A stretch of 25,892 nt of DNA from Actinomycetes bacterium (GTDB lineage: Bacteria > Actinomycetota > CADDZG01 > JAHWKV01). This document shows positions 14,591-22,004 of the stretch, piece by piece; positions within the stretch are counted from its first letter, which is position 1; each line of letters starts with the position of its first letter. Under the pieces are notes generated by a model. That model was not told the DNA's origin, made no database searches, and worked only from the letters and a program-made list of their open reading frames with translations. The stretch lies in the NCBI GenBank assembly GCA_029263035.1, contig JAJCYF010000187.1:1-25892 (forward strand), written 5' to 3'. The position numbers and the translations under genes are program-made.

Positions 14591-14850
14591 CACCGCCCGG
14601 CGCGATCCTCGTCTATCGCTGCCAGGACTTCATCGTTGCCGACCGGATGGCCCAGACGCAGCACCGGGAGACCGTCGGCAGCCTGCTCAACACGTCCCTT
14701 GACCGCCACCGGAGTAATCAGTATCCCATCGCGCGTTCGGCGCAACTGCACCTCCCCCGGCGTCTCAACCAACTCGCGACGCAGCCACTGTGGAAGCACC
14801 ATCCGGCCCTGCCGGTCGACCTTGACGCGAATTGGCAATGGTGATTCCAT
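14590..14850 (-). CDS. vapB: VapB-type antitoxin with AbrB-like DNA-binding domain
   Basis: Encodes 86 residues from the ATG at 14850. The N-terminal swapped-hairpin domain is recognisable: IRVKVDRQGRMVLPQWLRRE, then VQLRRTRDGILITPV. The C-terminal half is flexible and acidic at the end (NDEVLAAIDEDRAGR) and should wrap VapC. It begins five bases after the DoxX-like gene ends, without a clear strong ribosome binding site, so it may depend on readthrough translation from upstream. It probably represses its own promoter together with VapC, but no separate promoter was identified. Confidence 0.85.
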   Translation of the reverse strand: MESPLPIRVKVDRQGRMVLPQWLRRELVETPGEVQLRRTRDGILITPVAVKGRVEQAADGLPVLRLGHPVGNDEVLAAIDEDRAGR

Positions 14851-14854
14851 GGCA

Positions 14855-15253
14855 TCAATGGTACTCCCTCTCCCGCCCGCTGCCAAAGAGACACCATGCC
14901 CACCAGACAAGCAGCGGCTGTAGGGGCAGTCGCAACCACAACATCAGCGACGACCCCGCGTACCATCCGCCACCCGGTTGGGGGCCGTCCAGCGCCATCT
15001 GGATGTTCGCCGGGTAGACGGCGACCAGGATCGCCATGGTTAGTGCCGCCCCCCAGCGCCTGCTACGGGGAACCAGCATCAACAGCCCGGCGGCGATCTC
15101 CAGGATCCCGCTCCAGAAGACGAAGAACTCGGCGTGGCCGAGGATTCGGGGCACGATCGGCGTGTAAATCTCCGGCTTGCGAAGGTGGATGATGCCCGAG
15201 CCGGCCATCAACAGCACCAGCCCGGCCAGCGAGAGGCGGCGCAGCGGGCTCAA
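14855..15253 (-). CDS. DoxX-like membrane protein
   Basis: Encodes 132 residues with four predicted transmembrane helices. The pattern GLVLLMAGSGIIHLRKPEIY, FFVFWSGILEIAAGLLMLVP and RRWGAALTMAILVAVYPANI matches the DoxX-like family of small membrane proteins, some linked to redox or quinone chemistry. The TTG start overlaps the stop codon of the SRPBCC gene (TTGA). The family function is poorly defined. Confidence 0.8.
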   Translation of the reverse strand: MSPLRRLSLAGLVLLMAGSGIIHLRKPEIYTPIVPRILGHAEFFVFWSGILEIAAGLLMLVPRSRRWGAALTMAILVAVYPANIQMALDGPQPGGGWYAGSSLMLWLRLPLQPLLVWWAWCLFGSGREREYH

Positions 15254-15705
15254 GCCTTATCCGAGGCAAGGTAGTTGCGCAGACCCGTCTCGCCCCGGGA
15301 CATCATCAGGCGGTGGTTGAGCCGGAACAGCGGCCGGGCTGCAGGCGCCAGCAGCTGCAGCAGCCTTTTGGTGACCTCCACCTGCTGCTCGTAGACCAGC
15401 CGGCATCCCGAGCCCTCGGTCTTTACGGTCCAGCTGGAGAATCCCTCGAGGTCCCCGCTCAGCCCCGCCCTCAGCACCCCGGTCGAAGGGTCGTCGATCT
15501 CCTTGTCCATCAGGATTTCCAGGGAGTAGGGCAGCACCCCCATGATGAGAACGACCGCCCGATCCTCGTTGACCGGGATCACGCTCTTGATCTCAGGCCA
15601 CCAGCGGACGTAGGTCCGCAGATCCTGGAGCACCGCAAAGGTGGTGTCGAAGTCTGCGGGAACCGTCCACTCGGAGTGGAACTCGTAGTAGTTGAGGTTC
15701 TTTAT
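15250..15705 (-). CDS. SRPBCC (START-like) ligand-binding protein with non-canonical start
   Basis: Encodes about 151 residues of the helix-grip fold seen in polyketide cyclase/dehydrase and coenzyme Q-binding COQ10-type proteins. The first strand is NYYEFHSEWTVPADFDTTFA, followed by YVRWWPEIKSVIPV (typical WWP motif), a long beta sheet, and a C-terminal helix (LLAPAARPLFRLNHRLMMSR). The first canonical start, GTG at 15633, would remove the first strand. I place the start at ATA 15705, preceded by AGGG; this is uncertain. The frame is the same as that of kgd and begins three codons after the kgd TAG. A lipid-like ligand is likely but unproven. Confidence 0.7.
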   Translation of the reverse strand: MKNLNYYEFHSEWTVPADFDTTFAVLQDLRTYVRWWPEIKSVIPVNEDRAVVLIMGVLPYSLEILMDKEIDDPSTGVLRAGLSGDLEGFSSWTVKTEGSGCRLVYEQQVEVTKRLLQLLAPAARPLFRLNHRLMMSRGETGLRNYLASDKA

Positions 15706-15714
15706 CGCCGCACC

Positions 15715-18700
15715 CTACTCGGCCAGACCGGCGAGGGCACCATTTATGAGCTGTTCCTGCTCCCGCTCGTGGGTCCGGGCACTGCCGGATGCCGGGCTGG
15801 CGCTCTCGGTTCTGGTCCGGCGCAGCAGCGGCACCTTGAAGTGGTCGGCGAACTTGACGTGGACGTAGCGCCAGGCTCCCATGTTCTCCGGCTCCTCCTG
15901 GGCCCACATGACCTCGGCACCGTCGTACCGGTGCAGCTCCTCGGCGATCTCATCCACCGGGAACGGGTACAGCTGCTCGACCCGCACCAGGGCAACCCCC
16001 TCCACTCCCGCCTTGTCCCGGGCGGCCGCCAGGTCGTAATAGACCTTGCCCGAGCACAGGATCAGCCGGCGGACCGAGTCGGCATTGGGCCGGGCCGGGT
16101 CCGAGAGCACCGGTTTCCAGCCGGCGGAGATCAGATCGATCACACCGCTGGCCGCCGCGGGCAGCCGGAGCAGTGACTTGGGGGTCAGCACCACCAGGGG
16201 CTTGCGGATGCCCCGGCTCCCCTGCTCCAGGATCAGGTGGAAGTACTGGGCTGCGGTCGACGGGACGGTCACCCGGTAGTTGTCGCCGGCGCCCAGCACC
16301 AGGAAGCGCTCGAGCCGGGCGCTGGAGTGCTCGGGGCCCTGCCCCTCGAAGCCGTGCGGCAACAGCATCACCAGGTTGGAGGTCTGCTCCCACTTGTCCT
16401 CGCCTGCGGCGATGAACTGGTCGATGGCCACCTGGGCGCCGTTGGCAAAGTCGCCGAACTGGGCCTCCCAGATGGTCAGGGTGTTCTCGGCCACGGTCGA
16501 GTAGCCGTACTCGAACCCCAGGGCGGCGAACTCGCTCAGCATGCTGTCGTAGACGAGGAACTTGCCCCCCTTGCCGCCCACCCTCAGCAGCGGCGTGTAC
16601 TCCTCGCCGGTCTCCTGATCGATGAACACCGCGTGGCGCTGGCTGAACGTGCCCCGCCGGGAGTCCTGACCGGCCAGCCGGATGGTGATCCCGTTGGTCA
16701 ACAGGGACCCGAAGGCCAGGATCTCCGCCACCGACCAGTCGACGCGGTCGTTGGCCAGCGCCCGCCCGCGGGCCTCGAGCAGCTTGGCCAGCTTGGGGTG
16801 CAACGAGAAATTCTCCGGGATCCGGCTGGTGATCTCCAGCACCTGGTTGAGCGTGGCCAGCCCCACCGATGCCGGGGCCTCCCTCTGGGGCGGGTCCGCC
16901 GGCGGCTCGAGTCTGCCCCCGTGCTCCTTCATGGCGTTGAACGCCCCCTGCAGCTTGGACCGGAAGTCCTCCAGCGCGCCCTCGGCCTCCTCCAGGGTCA
17001 GCCGGTTCCGGTAAAGCAGCGACTCGGTGTACAGCTTGCGGACCGACCGGCGGGAAGCTATCCGCTTGTACATCAGCGGCTGGGTGTAGGAGGGCTCGTC
17101 GGCCTCGTTGTGGCCCCACTTGCGGTAGCACCACATGTCGATCACCACGTCCTTGCGGAACGCCTGGCGATACTCGAATGCCAGCCGGGCCACCCGGACA
17201 CATGCCTCCGGGTCGTCGCCGTTCACGTGGAAGATGGGGGCCTGGATCATCTTGGCGACGTCGCTGGCGTAGTGGCTGGAGCGGGTCTCTCCCGCTGTGG
17301 CGGTGAAGCCCACCTGGTTGTTGACGATGAGGTGGACGGTGCCGCCGGTCCGGTATCCCCGCAACTGCGAAAGGTTGAGGGTCTCGGCGACCACCCCCTG
17401 CCCGGCGAACGCGGCGTCGCCGTGAAACAGGATGGGCAGGACCCAGAACTCCTCGGGCCGGTTGAGAGCGTCCTGCTTCGCCCGCACCACCCCTTCGACC
17501 ACCGGATCGACCGACTCCAGGTGGCTGGGGTTGGAGACCACCGACACCGGCATCGATACCCCCTGCGGGTTGGTGTAACGGCCGCTGGCGCCGATGTGGT
17601 ACTTCACGTCGCCCGATCCGTGGACGGTCTCCGGGTCGATGTCGCCCTCGAACTCCTTGAAGATCTGGGTGTAGCTCTTGCCGATGATGTTGGCCAGCAC
17701 GTTCAACCGGCCCCGGTGCGCCATGCCGATCACGGACTCCTCCATCGAAGCCCGGGTGGCAGCATCCAGGACCGCGTCGAGCATCGGGATCAGGCTGAGC
17801 GCCCCCTCCAGGCTGAACCGCTTGTGGCCGATGTACTTGGTGTGCAGGAACGCCTCGAACGCCTCCGCCTCGTTTAGCTTGGCCAGGATGCGGTCGTGGT
17901 CCGATGGCTCGAGCTGGATGTCGACGCCCTCCACCCGCTCCTGGATCCAGCGCTTCTCGGCCGGGTCGGAGATGTGCATGTACTCGATGCCCACCGTCCG
18001 GCAGTAGGCGTCCCGCAGGATCGTGAGGATGTTGCCCAGGGTTTCGGGCTTGTTGATGTCGGTGGCCCGCCGCCGGCGGTCGTTGCTGAGGTTGGCCAGC
18101 GTTCCGGTGGGGAACTTGCGGTCCAGGTCCCAGATGGTGAAGCCGTAGGTGGCGGGATCCAGCTCGGAGGGCATCTTGGGCGGGGTGGCGTCCAGCGGGT
18201 CCAGATCGGCGAGCAGGTGCCCCCGAACCCGGTAGATGTTGATCAGCTGTAGGACCCGGGCCTGCTTGGCGTCCGATTCCCGGCTGTTGCGGGCCGGATT
18301 GCGATCGATCCGCCACCGCACCGGCACGTAGGGGACGCCGACGCTGGTGAAGATCTCCTCGTAGAACTCGTCCTCTCCCATTAGCAGGCGCTGGACCTCG
18401 GCAAGGAACTCGCCGCTCAGCGCCCCCTGGATCACCCGGTGGTCGTAGGTGCTGGTGAGGGTGACCACCTTGCCGATGCCGAGGTCGGCCAGCGTGGTTT
18501 GGTCGGCCCCCTGGTATTCGGCCGGGAAGGTGATGGAGCCGACACCGATGATCGCCGCCTGCCCCTGCATCAGCCGGGGGACCGACTGCGCGGTGCCGAG
18601 CATCCCGGGGTTGGTGAGGGTGACGGTGGTCCCCTCCATGTCGGCCGGGGTGACGCGGCGGGACCGGACCTTACGGATCAGGTCCTCGTATGCGGCGAAG

Positions 18701-19344
18701 AACTGCACGAACGACAGGTTCCCCGCACCTTTGATGTTGGGGACCCACAGGCTGCGGGTGCCATCGTCGTTGACGATATCCACCGCCAGCCCCAGGTTGA
18801 GCTCCGGGTGGTGGATGGCCAGCGGCTTGCCGTCCCGCTCGCCGTAGGAGGTGTTCATCCCCGGGAACTTGGAGACGGCCCTGACCACCGCCCAGCCGAG
18901 CAGGTGGGTGAAGCTGACCTTCTTGCTCCGCGACCGGGCCTGATGGTTGTTCAGGATATTTCGGTTGACCTCTAGCAGCTTGGCCGGGATCACCCGAACC
19001 GAGGTGGCCGTCGGGACGCTGAGGCTGTCCTCCATCCGCTCGGCCAGCACTGCGTCGGCACGGGAGAGCGGGCTGCCGGGCTGTCCGTTGGGCGAGGCGG
19101 GTTTGGGAGCCGGCTGGGAGGGAGGGGCGGGCTCGCCAAAATCCTCAGGGATCTGGGGCGCCGGGGGGCGAGCCTGCTGGTCGCCCGGGAAGTAGTCCTC
19201 GAAGAATTCCTTCCAGGCCTCCGAAACCGAGTCCGGCTGGCGGAGATAGCGCTCGTGCATCTCCTGCATGAGCCAGAGGTTCGGACCGAATTGAGAACTG
19301 TCCAGCTTTGGCATTGCTAAGGCGTCCCCCGGGGTGCCGCCCAT
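15715..19344 (-). CDS. kgd: Multifunctional 2-oxoglutarate decarboxylase/dehydrogenase E1 with E2-like domain
   Basis: Encodes 1209 residues. The enzyme decarboxylates 2-oxoglutarate with thiamine diphosphate at the heart of the TCA cycle. The order is: short E1 N-terminal segment (FGPNLWLMQEMHERYL), a Pro/Ala-rich linker to about residue 95, an E2-type acyltransferase domain to about 325 (LTSTYDHRVIQGALSGEF), then the E1 core. The core shows MAHRGRLNVLANIIGKSYTQ, GDAAFAGQGVVAETLNLSQL and VNNQVGFTA. There is no lipoyl domain, as in actinobacterial Kgd. ATG 19344 has GGAGAG upstream; ATG 19314 is an alternative. The C-terminus is followed in the same frame by the SRPBCC gene. Confidence 0.95.
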   Translation of the reverse strand: MGGTPGDALAMPKLDSSQFGPNLWLMQEMHERYLRQPDSVSEAWKEFFEDYFPGDQQARPPAPQIPEDFGEPAPPSQPAPKPASPNGQPGSPLSRADAVLAERMEDSLSVPTATSVRVIPAKLLEVNRNILNNHQARSRSKKVSFTHLLGWAVVRAVSKFPGMNTSYGERDGKPLAIHHPELNLGLAVDIVNDDGTRSLWVPNIKGAGNLSFVQFFAAYEDLIRKVRSRRVTPADMEGTTVTLTNPGMLGTAQSVPRLMQGQAAIIGVGSITFPAEYQGADQTTLADLGIGKVVTLTSTYDHRVIQGALSGEFLAEVQRLLMGEDEFYEEIFTSVGVPYVPVRWRIDRNPARNSRESDAKQARVLQLINIYRVRGHLLADLDPLDATPPKMPSELDPATYGFTIWDLDRKFPTGTLANLSNDRRRRATDINKPETLGNILTILRDAYCRTVGIEYMHISDPAEKRWIQERVEGVDIQLEPSDHDRILAKLNEAEAFEAFLHTKYIGHKRFSLEGALSLIPMLDAVLDAATRASMEESVIGMAHRGRLNVLANIIGKSYTQIFKEFEGDIDPETVHGSGDVKYHIGASGRYTNPQGVSMPVSVVSNPSHLESVDPVVEGVVRAKQDALNRPEEFWVLPILFHGDAAFAGQGVVAETLNLSQLRGYRTGGTVHLIVNNQVGFTATAGETRSSHYASDVAKMIQAPIFHVNGDDPEACVRVARLAFEYRQAFRKDVVIDMWCYRKWGHNEADEPSYTQPLMYKRIASRRSVRKLYTESLLYRNRLTLEEAEGALEDFRSKLQGAFNAMKEHGGRLEPPADPPQREAPASVGLATLNQVLEITSRIPENFSLHPKLAKLLEARGRALANDRVDWSVAEILAFGSLLTNGITIRLAGQDSRRGTFSQRHAVFIDQETGEEYTPLLRVGGKGGKFLVYDSMLSEFAALGFEYGYSTVAENTLTIWEAQFGDFANGAQVAIDQFIAAGEDKWEQTSNLVMLLPHGFEGQGPEHSSARLERFLVLGAGDNYRVTVPSTAAQYFHLILEQGSRGIRKPLVVLTPKSLLRLPAAASGVIDLISAGWKPVLSDPARPNADSVRRLILCSGKVYYDLAAARDKAGVEGVALVRVEQLYPFPVDEIAEELHRYDGAEVMWAQEEPENMGAWRYVHVKFADHFKVPLLRRTRTESASPASGSARTHEREQEQLINGALAGLAE

Positions 19345-19348
19345 CTTC

Positions 19349-19373
19349 AGGGCTCTCCATCCAGGATAGCCCT
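19349..19373 (-). promoter_or_regulatory. Hairpin covering the kgd ribosome binding region
   Basis: On the minus strand AGGGCT (19373-19368) can pair with AGCCCT (19354-19349) around 13 bases. The second arm begins within GGAGAGCCC just before the kgd ATG, so folding would partly hide the ribosome binding site. It lies in the 71-base gap after the ribbon-helix-helix-like gene. Confidence 0.3.
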
Positions 19374-19415
19374 ACGGGAGATTGGAGATCTGGCTTTCCC
19401 AACCTCCCGCTGCTG

Positions 19416-19928
19416 CTAGACGGTCGGTCCGGAGGCCCTGACCTGCTCGACCTGAGAGAGAGCGGCCTTGAGGTTGTCCAGCCACTCCTGCTGGTTCTGC
19501 CCCACCAGCCGGACGCACCAGGCGAGAGCGTGGCTGCGGCTCTTGGCCACCCCTGCGTCCACCAGGCGGTCCAGGACCTGCCGTTCGGGCATCCGAAGCC
19601 TGGTCATCACCGGCATGCTCAGGTTGGTGAACAGGACCTCGTCATCGCCGCACCGCACTCCCCAGGAGACCTTCTTGCCGAAGCGGGTCTCCGCTTCAGA
19701 GGCGATCTTCATCCGCTCTCGACGGGTGTCCTCACGATGCTGGTTGATCCGCCCGGCCCGGGCCGCCGCTGCCACGTCGGGGCTTGCGTCATCCGCCAGC
19801 TTCGGCTCGCCGATCCGACCGATGATCAGTACTTCCTCCCGGTCGCTGGATATCTCCGCCGGACCTTCGTACAGCCCGTCGGGAATGCGGCCGGCGAACC
19901 ACCCTGAAATCTCGTCACTCACGCCCAT
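19416..19928 (-). CDS. Putative ribbon-helix-helix-like protein of unknown function
   Basis: Encodes 170 residues. The C-terminal third reads like a ribbon-helix-helix DNA-binding unit: a strand (SMPVMTRLRMPERQ), helix A (VLDRLVDAGVAKS) and, after the typical SRS turn, helix B (SHALAWCVRLVGQ). The N-terminal part is acidic and unassigned; it contains KVSWGVRCGDDEVLFTNLS. The start has AAGGGAGG just upstream and the promoter contains a perfect palindrome, which supports a DNA-binding role and autoregulation. It lies 71 bases before kgd on the same strand. The RHH assignment is mine from the pattern and has not been verified by a profile search. Confidence 0.7.
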   Translation of the reverse strand: MGVSDEISGWFAGRIPDGLYEGPAEISSDREEVLIIGRIGEPKLADDASPDVAAAARAGRINQHREDTRRERMKIASEAETRFGKKVSWGVRCGDDEVLFTNLSMPVMTRLRMPERQVLDRLVDAGVAKSRSHALAWCVRLVGQNQQEWLDNLKAALSQVEQVRASGPTV

Positions 19929-19950
19929 TACAACCTCCCTTGTCAGGTAG

Positions 19951-19979
19951 ATTGTAACTCTGTAATTCTAATTACACAA
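19951..19979 (-). promoter_or_regulatory. Promoter with palindromic operator upstream of the RHH-like gene
   Basis: On the minus strand TTGTGT (19979-19974), a 17-base spacer and TACAAT (19956-19951) form a good promoter. The spacer contains the perfect palindrome TGTAATT-AG-AATTACA (19976-19961). A bound dimer would block RNA polymerase. This is the most AT-rich spot in the neighbourhood. Confidence 0.65.
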
Positions 19980-19980
19980 G

Positions 19981-20298
19981 CTATTTGACCTCGAACTCAG
20001 GGGGGTTGTCGATCAGGTCGCCGTTGAGGTAGGTATGTACGACCATCCCGTTCGGGCCACCGCTGACCTTCACCGTCGAACCGGCCTTCGTCAATTGGTA
20101 AGCTGCATGCGCAGTTTTGATTACCAACAGCCCGGTGGAGGTGGCGCCGATCCCAACCGGTTCGTCGTTCATGATCTCGCCGATCGGAAGGTTCGCTCTC
20201 AGTCGCGCGACGTCCGCCCGGATCTCATCCTTGGCCTCATCGGGAAGTGCTTCGAACGCCTCTGAATCGGTCAGCGGCTCACCGTGGCCTTCCGCCAT
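19981..20298 (-). CDS. Conserved-looking small protein of unknown function
   Basis: Encodes 105 residues from the ATG at 20298, chosen for AAGGGGGA upstream; the frame extends further but into the divergent gene's control region. The N-terminus is an acidic helix (EAFEALPDEAKDEIRADVAR). The C-terminus is beta-rich (GLLVIKTAHAAYQLTKAGST, then NGMVVHTYLNGDLI). There is no membrane segment and no Cys. I recognise no family. It heads the minus-strand run that leads to kgd, but the next gene has its own promoter. Confidence 0.65.
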   Translation of the reverse strand: MAEGHGEPLTDSEAFEALPDEAKDEIRADVARLRANLPIGEIMNDEPVGIGATSTGLLVIKTAHAAYQLTKAGSTVKVSGGPNGMVVHTYLNGDLIDNPPEFEVK

Positions 20299-20337
20299 CT
20301 GGTCCCCCTTGTCTTTGCATCGCCTCGGAGATGCGCC

Positions 20338-21231
20338 ATGAGACGGGTTCTGCGACCCGAACACCCCCTGGATCTTAGCTGCACGCTCAGATCAATTCGA
20401 AGGGGAGCCTCCGACCCGACGATGAGGGTGTCGCACGGCGAGGTATTCCGGGCCACCCGGACGCCCGAAGGGCCGGCCGCCGCTCACTTTCGGCGGGTCG
20501 GCGACGAGATCGTGGTCGAGGCCTGGGGACCGGGCGCCGAGTGGATCCTGGACCGGGCACCTGAGCTGGTGGGCATCGACGATCTGCCCGAGCGGTTTCA
20601 TCCCCGGCACCCGGTCCTGCGGGATCTCCACCTGCGCCACCCCGGCCTGCGGTTCGGCGCCACCGGGGCGGTGGTTGAGGCGGCGCTGGCCTCCATCCTG
20701 GAGCAGAGGGTCACCGGCGGGGAGGCATGGAGTGCCTACCGGCAACTGGTCCGGCGCTATTCGGAACCCGCTCCCGGGCCTCACGACCTGATGCTGCCAC
20801 CCAACCCGGGAGCACTGGCGGCGTTCGGCTACTACGACTTCCACCCGTTCGGCGTGGAGAAGCGCCGCGCCGACACGCTGCTCCGGGTCTCGGCGATGGC
20901 CTCCAGGTTGAACGCGCTGGCTTCCCGGCCGGTTGCCGAGGTGGGGGCATTCCTCAGGCGGATTCCCGGGATCGGCCCGTGGACGGTTGCCGAGATCGGC
21001 CGGGTTGCCCTCGGCGACATCGATGCGGTCAGCGTCGGCGACGTCCACCTGCCGCACCTGGTCAGCTGGAACCTGGCGGGCGAACCCCGGGGGAACGATG
21101 CCCGCATGCTGGAGTTGCTGGAACCCTACCGGGGGCAGAGGGCCCGGGCGCTTCGCCTGCTGGAGCTGTCCGGGAACTGGGCCCCCCGCCGGGGCCCCCG
21201 GTACAACCCGATTCCCATCGCCAGGCTCTGA
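20338..21231 (+). CDS. AlkA-like DNA-3-methyladenine glycosylase (HhH-GPD superfamily)
   Basis: Encodes 297 residues from the ATG at 20338, behind GGAGA. It probably removes alkylated bases from DNA as the first step of base excision repair. An N-terminal AlkA-like domain is followed by the helical core: VVEAALASILEQRVTGGEAW (helix before the binding cleft), then the helix-hairpin-helix FLRRIPGIGPWTVAEIGRVA and the catalytic Asp in SVGDVHLPHLV. The C-terminal RRGPRYNPIPIARL is typical of actinobacterial members. Its TGA overlaps the ATG of the next gene by one base, so the pair is co-translated. Confidence 0.88.
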   Translation: MRRVLRPEHPLDLSCTLRSIRRGASDPTMRVSHGEVFRATRTPEGPAAAHFRRVGDEIVVEAWGPGAEWILDRAPELVGIDDLPERFHPRHPVLRDLHLRHPGLRFGATGAVVEAALASILEQRVTGGEAWSAYRQLVRRYSEPAPGPHDLMLPPNPGALAAFGYYDFHPFGVEKRRADTLLRVSAMASRLNALASRPVAEVGAFLRRIPGIGPWTVAEIGRVALGDIDAVSVGDVHLPHLVSWNLAGEPRGNDARMLELLEPYRGQRARALRLLELSGNWAPRRGPRYNPIPIARL

Positions 21232-22004
21232 TGATCCCCGCGCTCATCGTGTCGGCCGTGCTGGGCGCCGGGTACGGCGCCCTGGGTGCCCGCCTCAACC
21301 GGGTAACCACCGCGGACGAGAGGGGTCTTTGGGTGGGCGCCGGGCTGGTCGGGGGCCCGCTGGCGCTGCTCGAGTACTGCGGCGTGATCTGGCTCAAAAA
21401 TCTGGTTCCGGGGCTTGCGCTGCCGGTGGTGCCCTCCGCCCTGGTCGCGGTGACGACCTTCGGCGCCCTCGGCGCCGCCCTGACGCCGGCGCTGGACGAG
21501 TCCGGTTCGCCGGGCCGATGGGCCGCCAGCGCCGGAATCAAGTGGCTCCGGTCTCCGATCGCCACCACGGCCGGCCTGCTGGCGGCGCTGGCCACCAGGA
21601 TCAGGGGCCGGCCGGTGGACTTTCGGCGGGGAATGCTGTTCATCGACGTCGGACCCGGCGGCGGCGCTCTGGCGCTCGGAGCGGTCGCCTGGTGCCAGAA
21701 CCGGTGCTTCGGGGGTCAACGGTGCACCACCGACGCCCTGGCCCGCCACGAGGCGGTGCACAGCCGGACGGTGGCGGCGGTGGGTGAGCTGGGCTTCTAC
21801 CTGACCTACCTGACGGCAGGGGTCCTGTGGGCACGCATCCAGGGCGGGCCGTGGAACAGCCTCACCCCGCAGGGCTGCGGGCAGCCGTTCGAGAAGACCG
21901 CCCACACCTATACCTCCGACCCCGCAACCACCCGCCGGTGCAGGCGGGGCCGTGTCAGCGGCGCTTCCGGGACGGCAACACCAGCCGGGCCAAACCGCCG
22001 ATAG
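21231..22004 (+). CDS. Membrane protein with HExxH motif, coupled to the DNA glycosylase gene
   Basis: Encodes 257 residues. Several hydrophobic segments are seen (IPALIVSAVLGAGYGALGAR, LALPVVPSALVAVTTFGALG, GALALGAVAWC and a later GELGFYLTYLTAGVLWARIQ). Between them ARHEAVHSRT contains HEAVH, the zinc-binding HExxH of many metallopeptidases. Downstream CGQPFEKTAHTY could supply a further ligand (Glu or His). I do not recognise a named family and the peptidase role is inference. The ATG overlaps the glycosylase stop codon. The last 50 bases overlap the end of the convergent phoD-like gene, and the C-terminal tail is low-complexity (GRVSGASGTATPAG). Confidence 0.7.
   Translation: MIPALIVSAVLGAGYGALGARLNRVTTADERGLWVGAGLVGGPLALLEYCGVIWLKNLVPGLALPVVPSALVAVTTFGALGAALTPALDESGSPGRWAASAGIKWLRSPIATTAGLLAALATRIRGRPVDFRRGMLFIDVGPGGGALALGAVAWCQNRCFGGQRCTTDALARHEAVHSRTVAAVGELGFYLTYLTAGVLWARIQGGPWNSLTPQGCGQPFEKTAHTYTSDPATTRRCRRGRVSGASGTATPAGPNRR

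Noticed and set aside
15313..18975. Long open frames on the plus strand opposite kgd, and a 788-codon frame on the minus strand in another register (15950-18316)
   Set aside because: They are mirror frames of a GC-rich gene, full of Pro, Arg, Gly and His, with no recognisable domain, while kgd itself matches its family from end to end.
20727..21230. Upstream extension of the HExxH membrane protein frame, overlapping the DNA glycosylase
   Set aside because: It is shadow text of the glycosylase gene; the ATG at 21231 overlapping its stop codon is the natural start.
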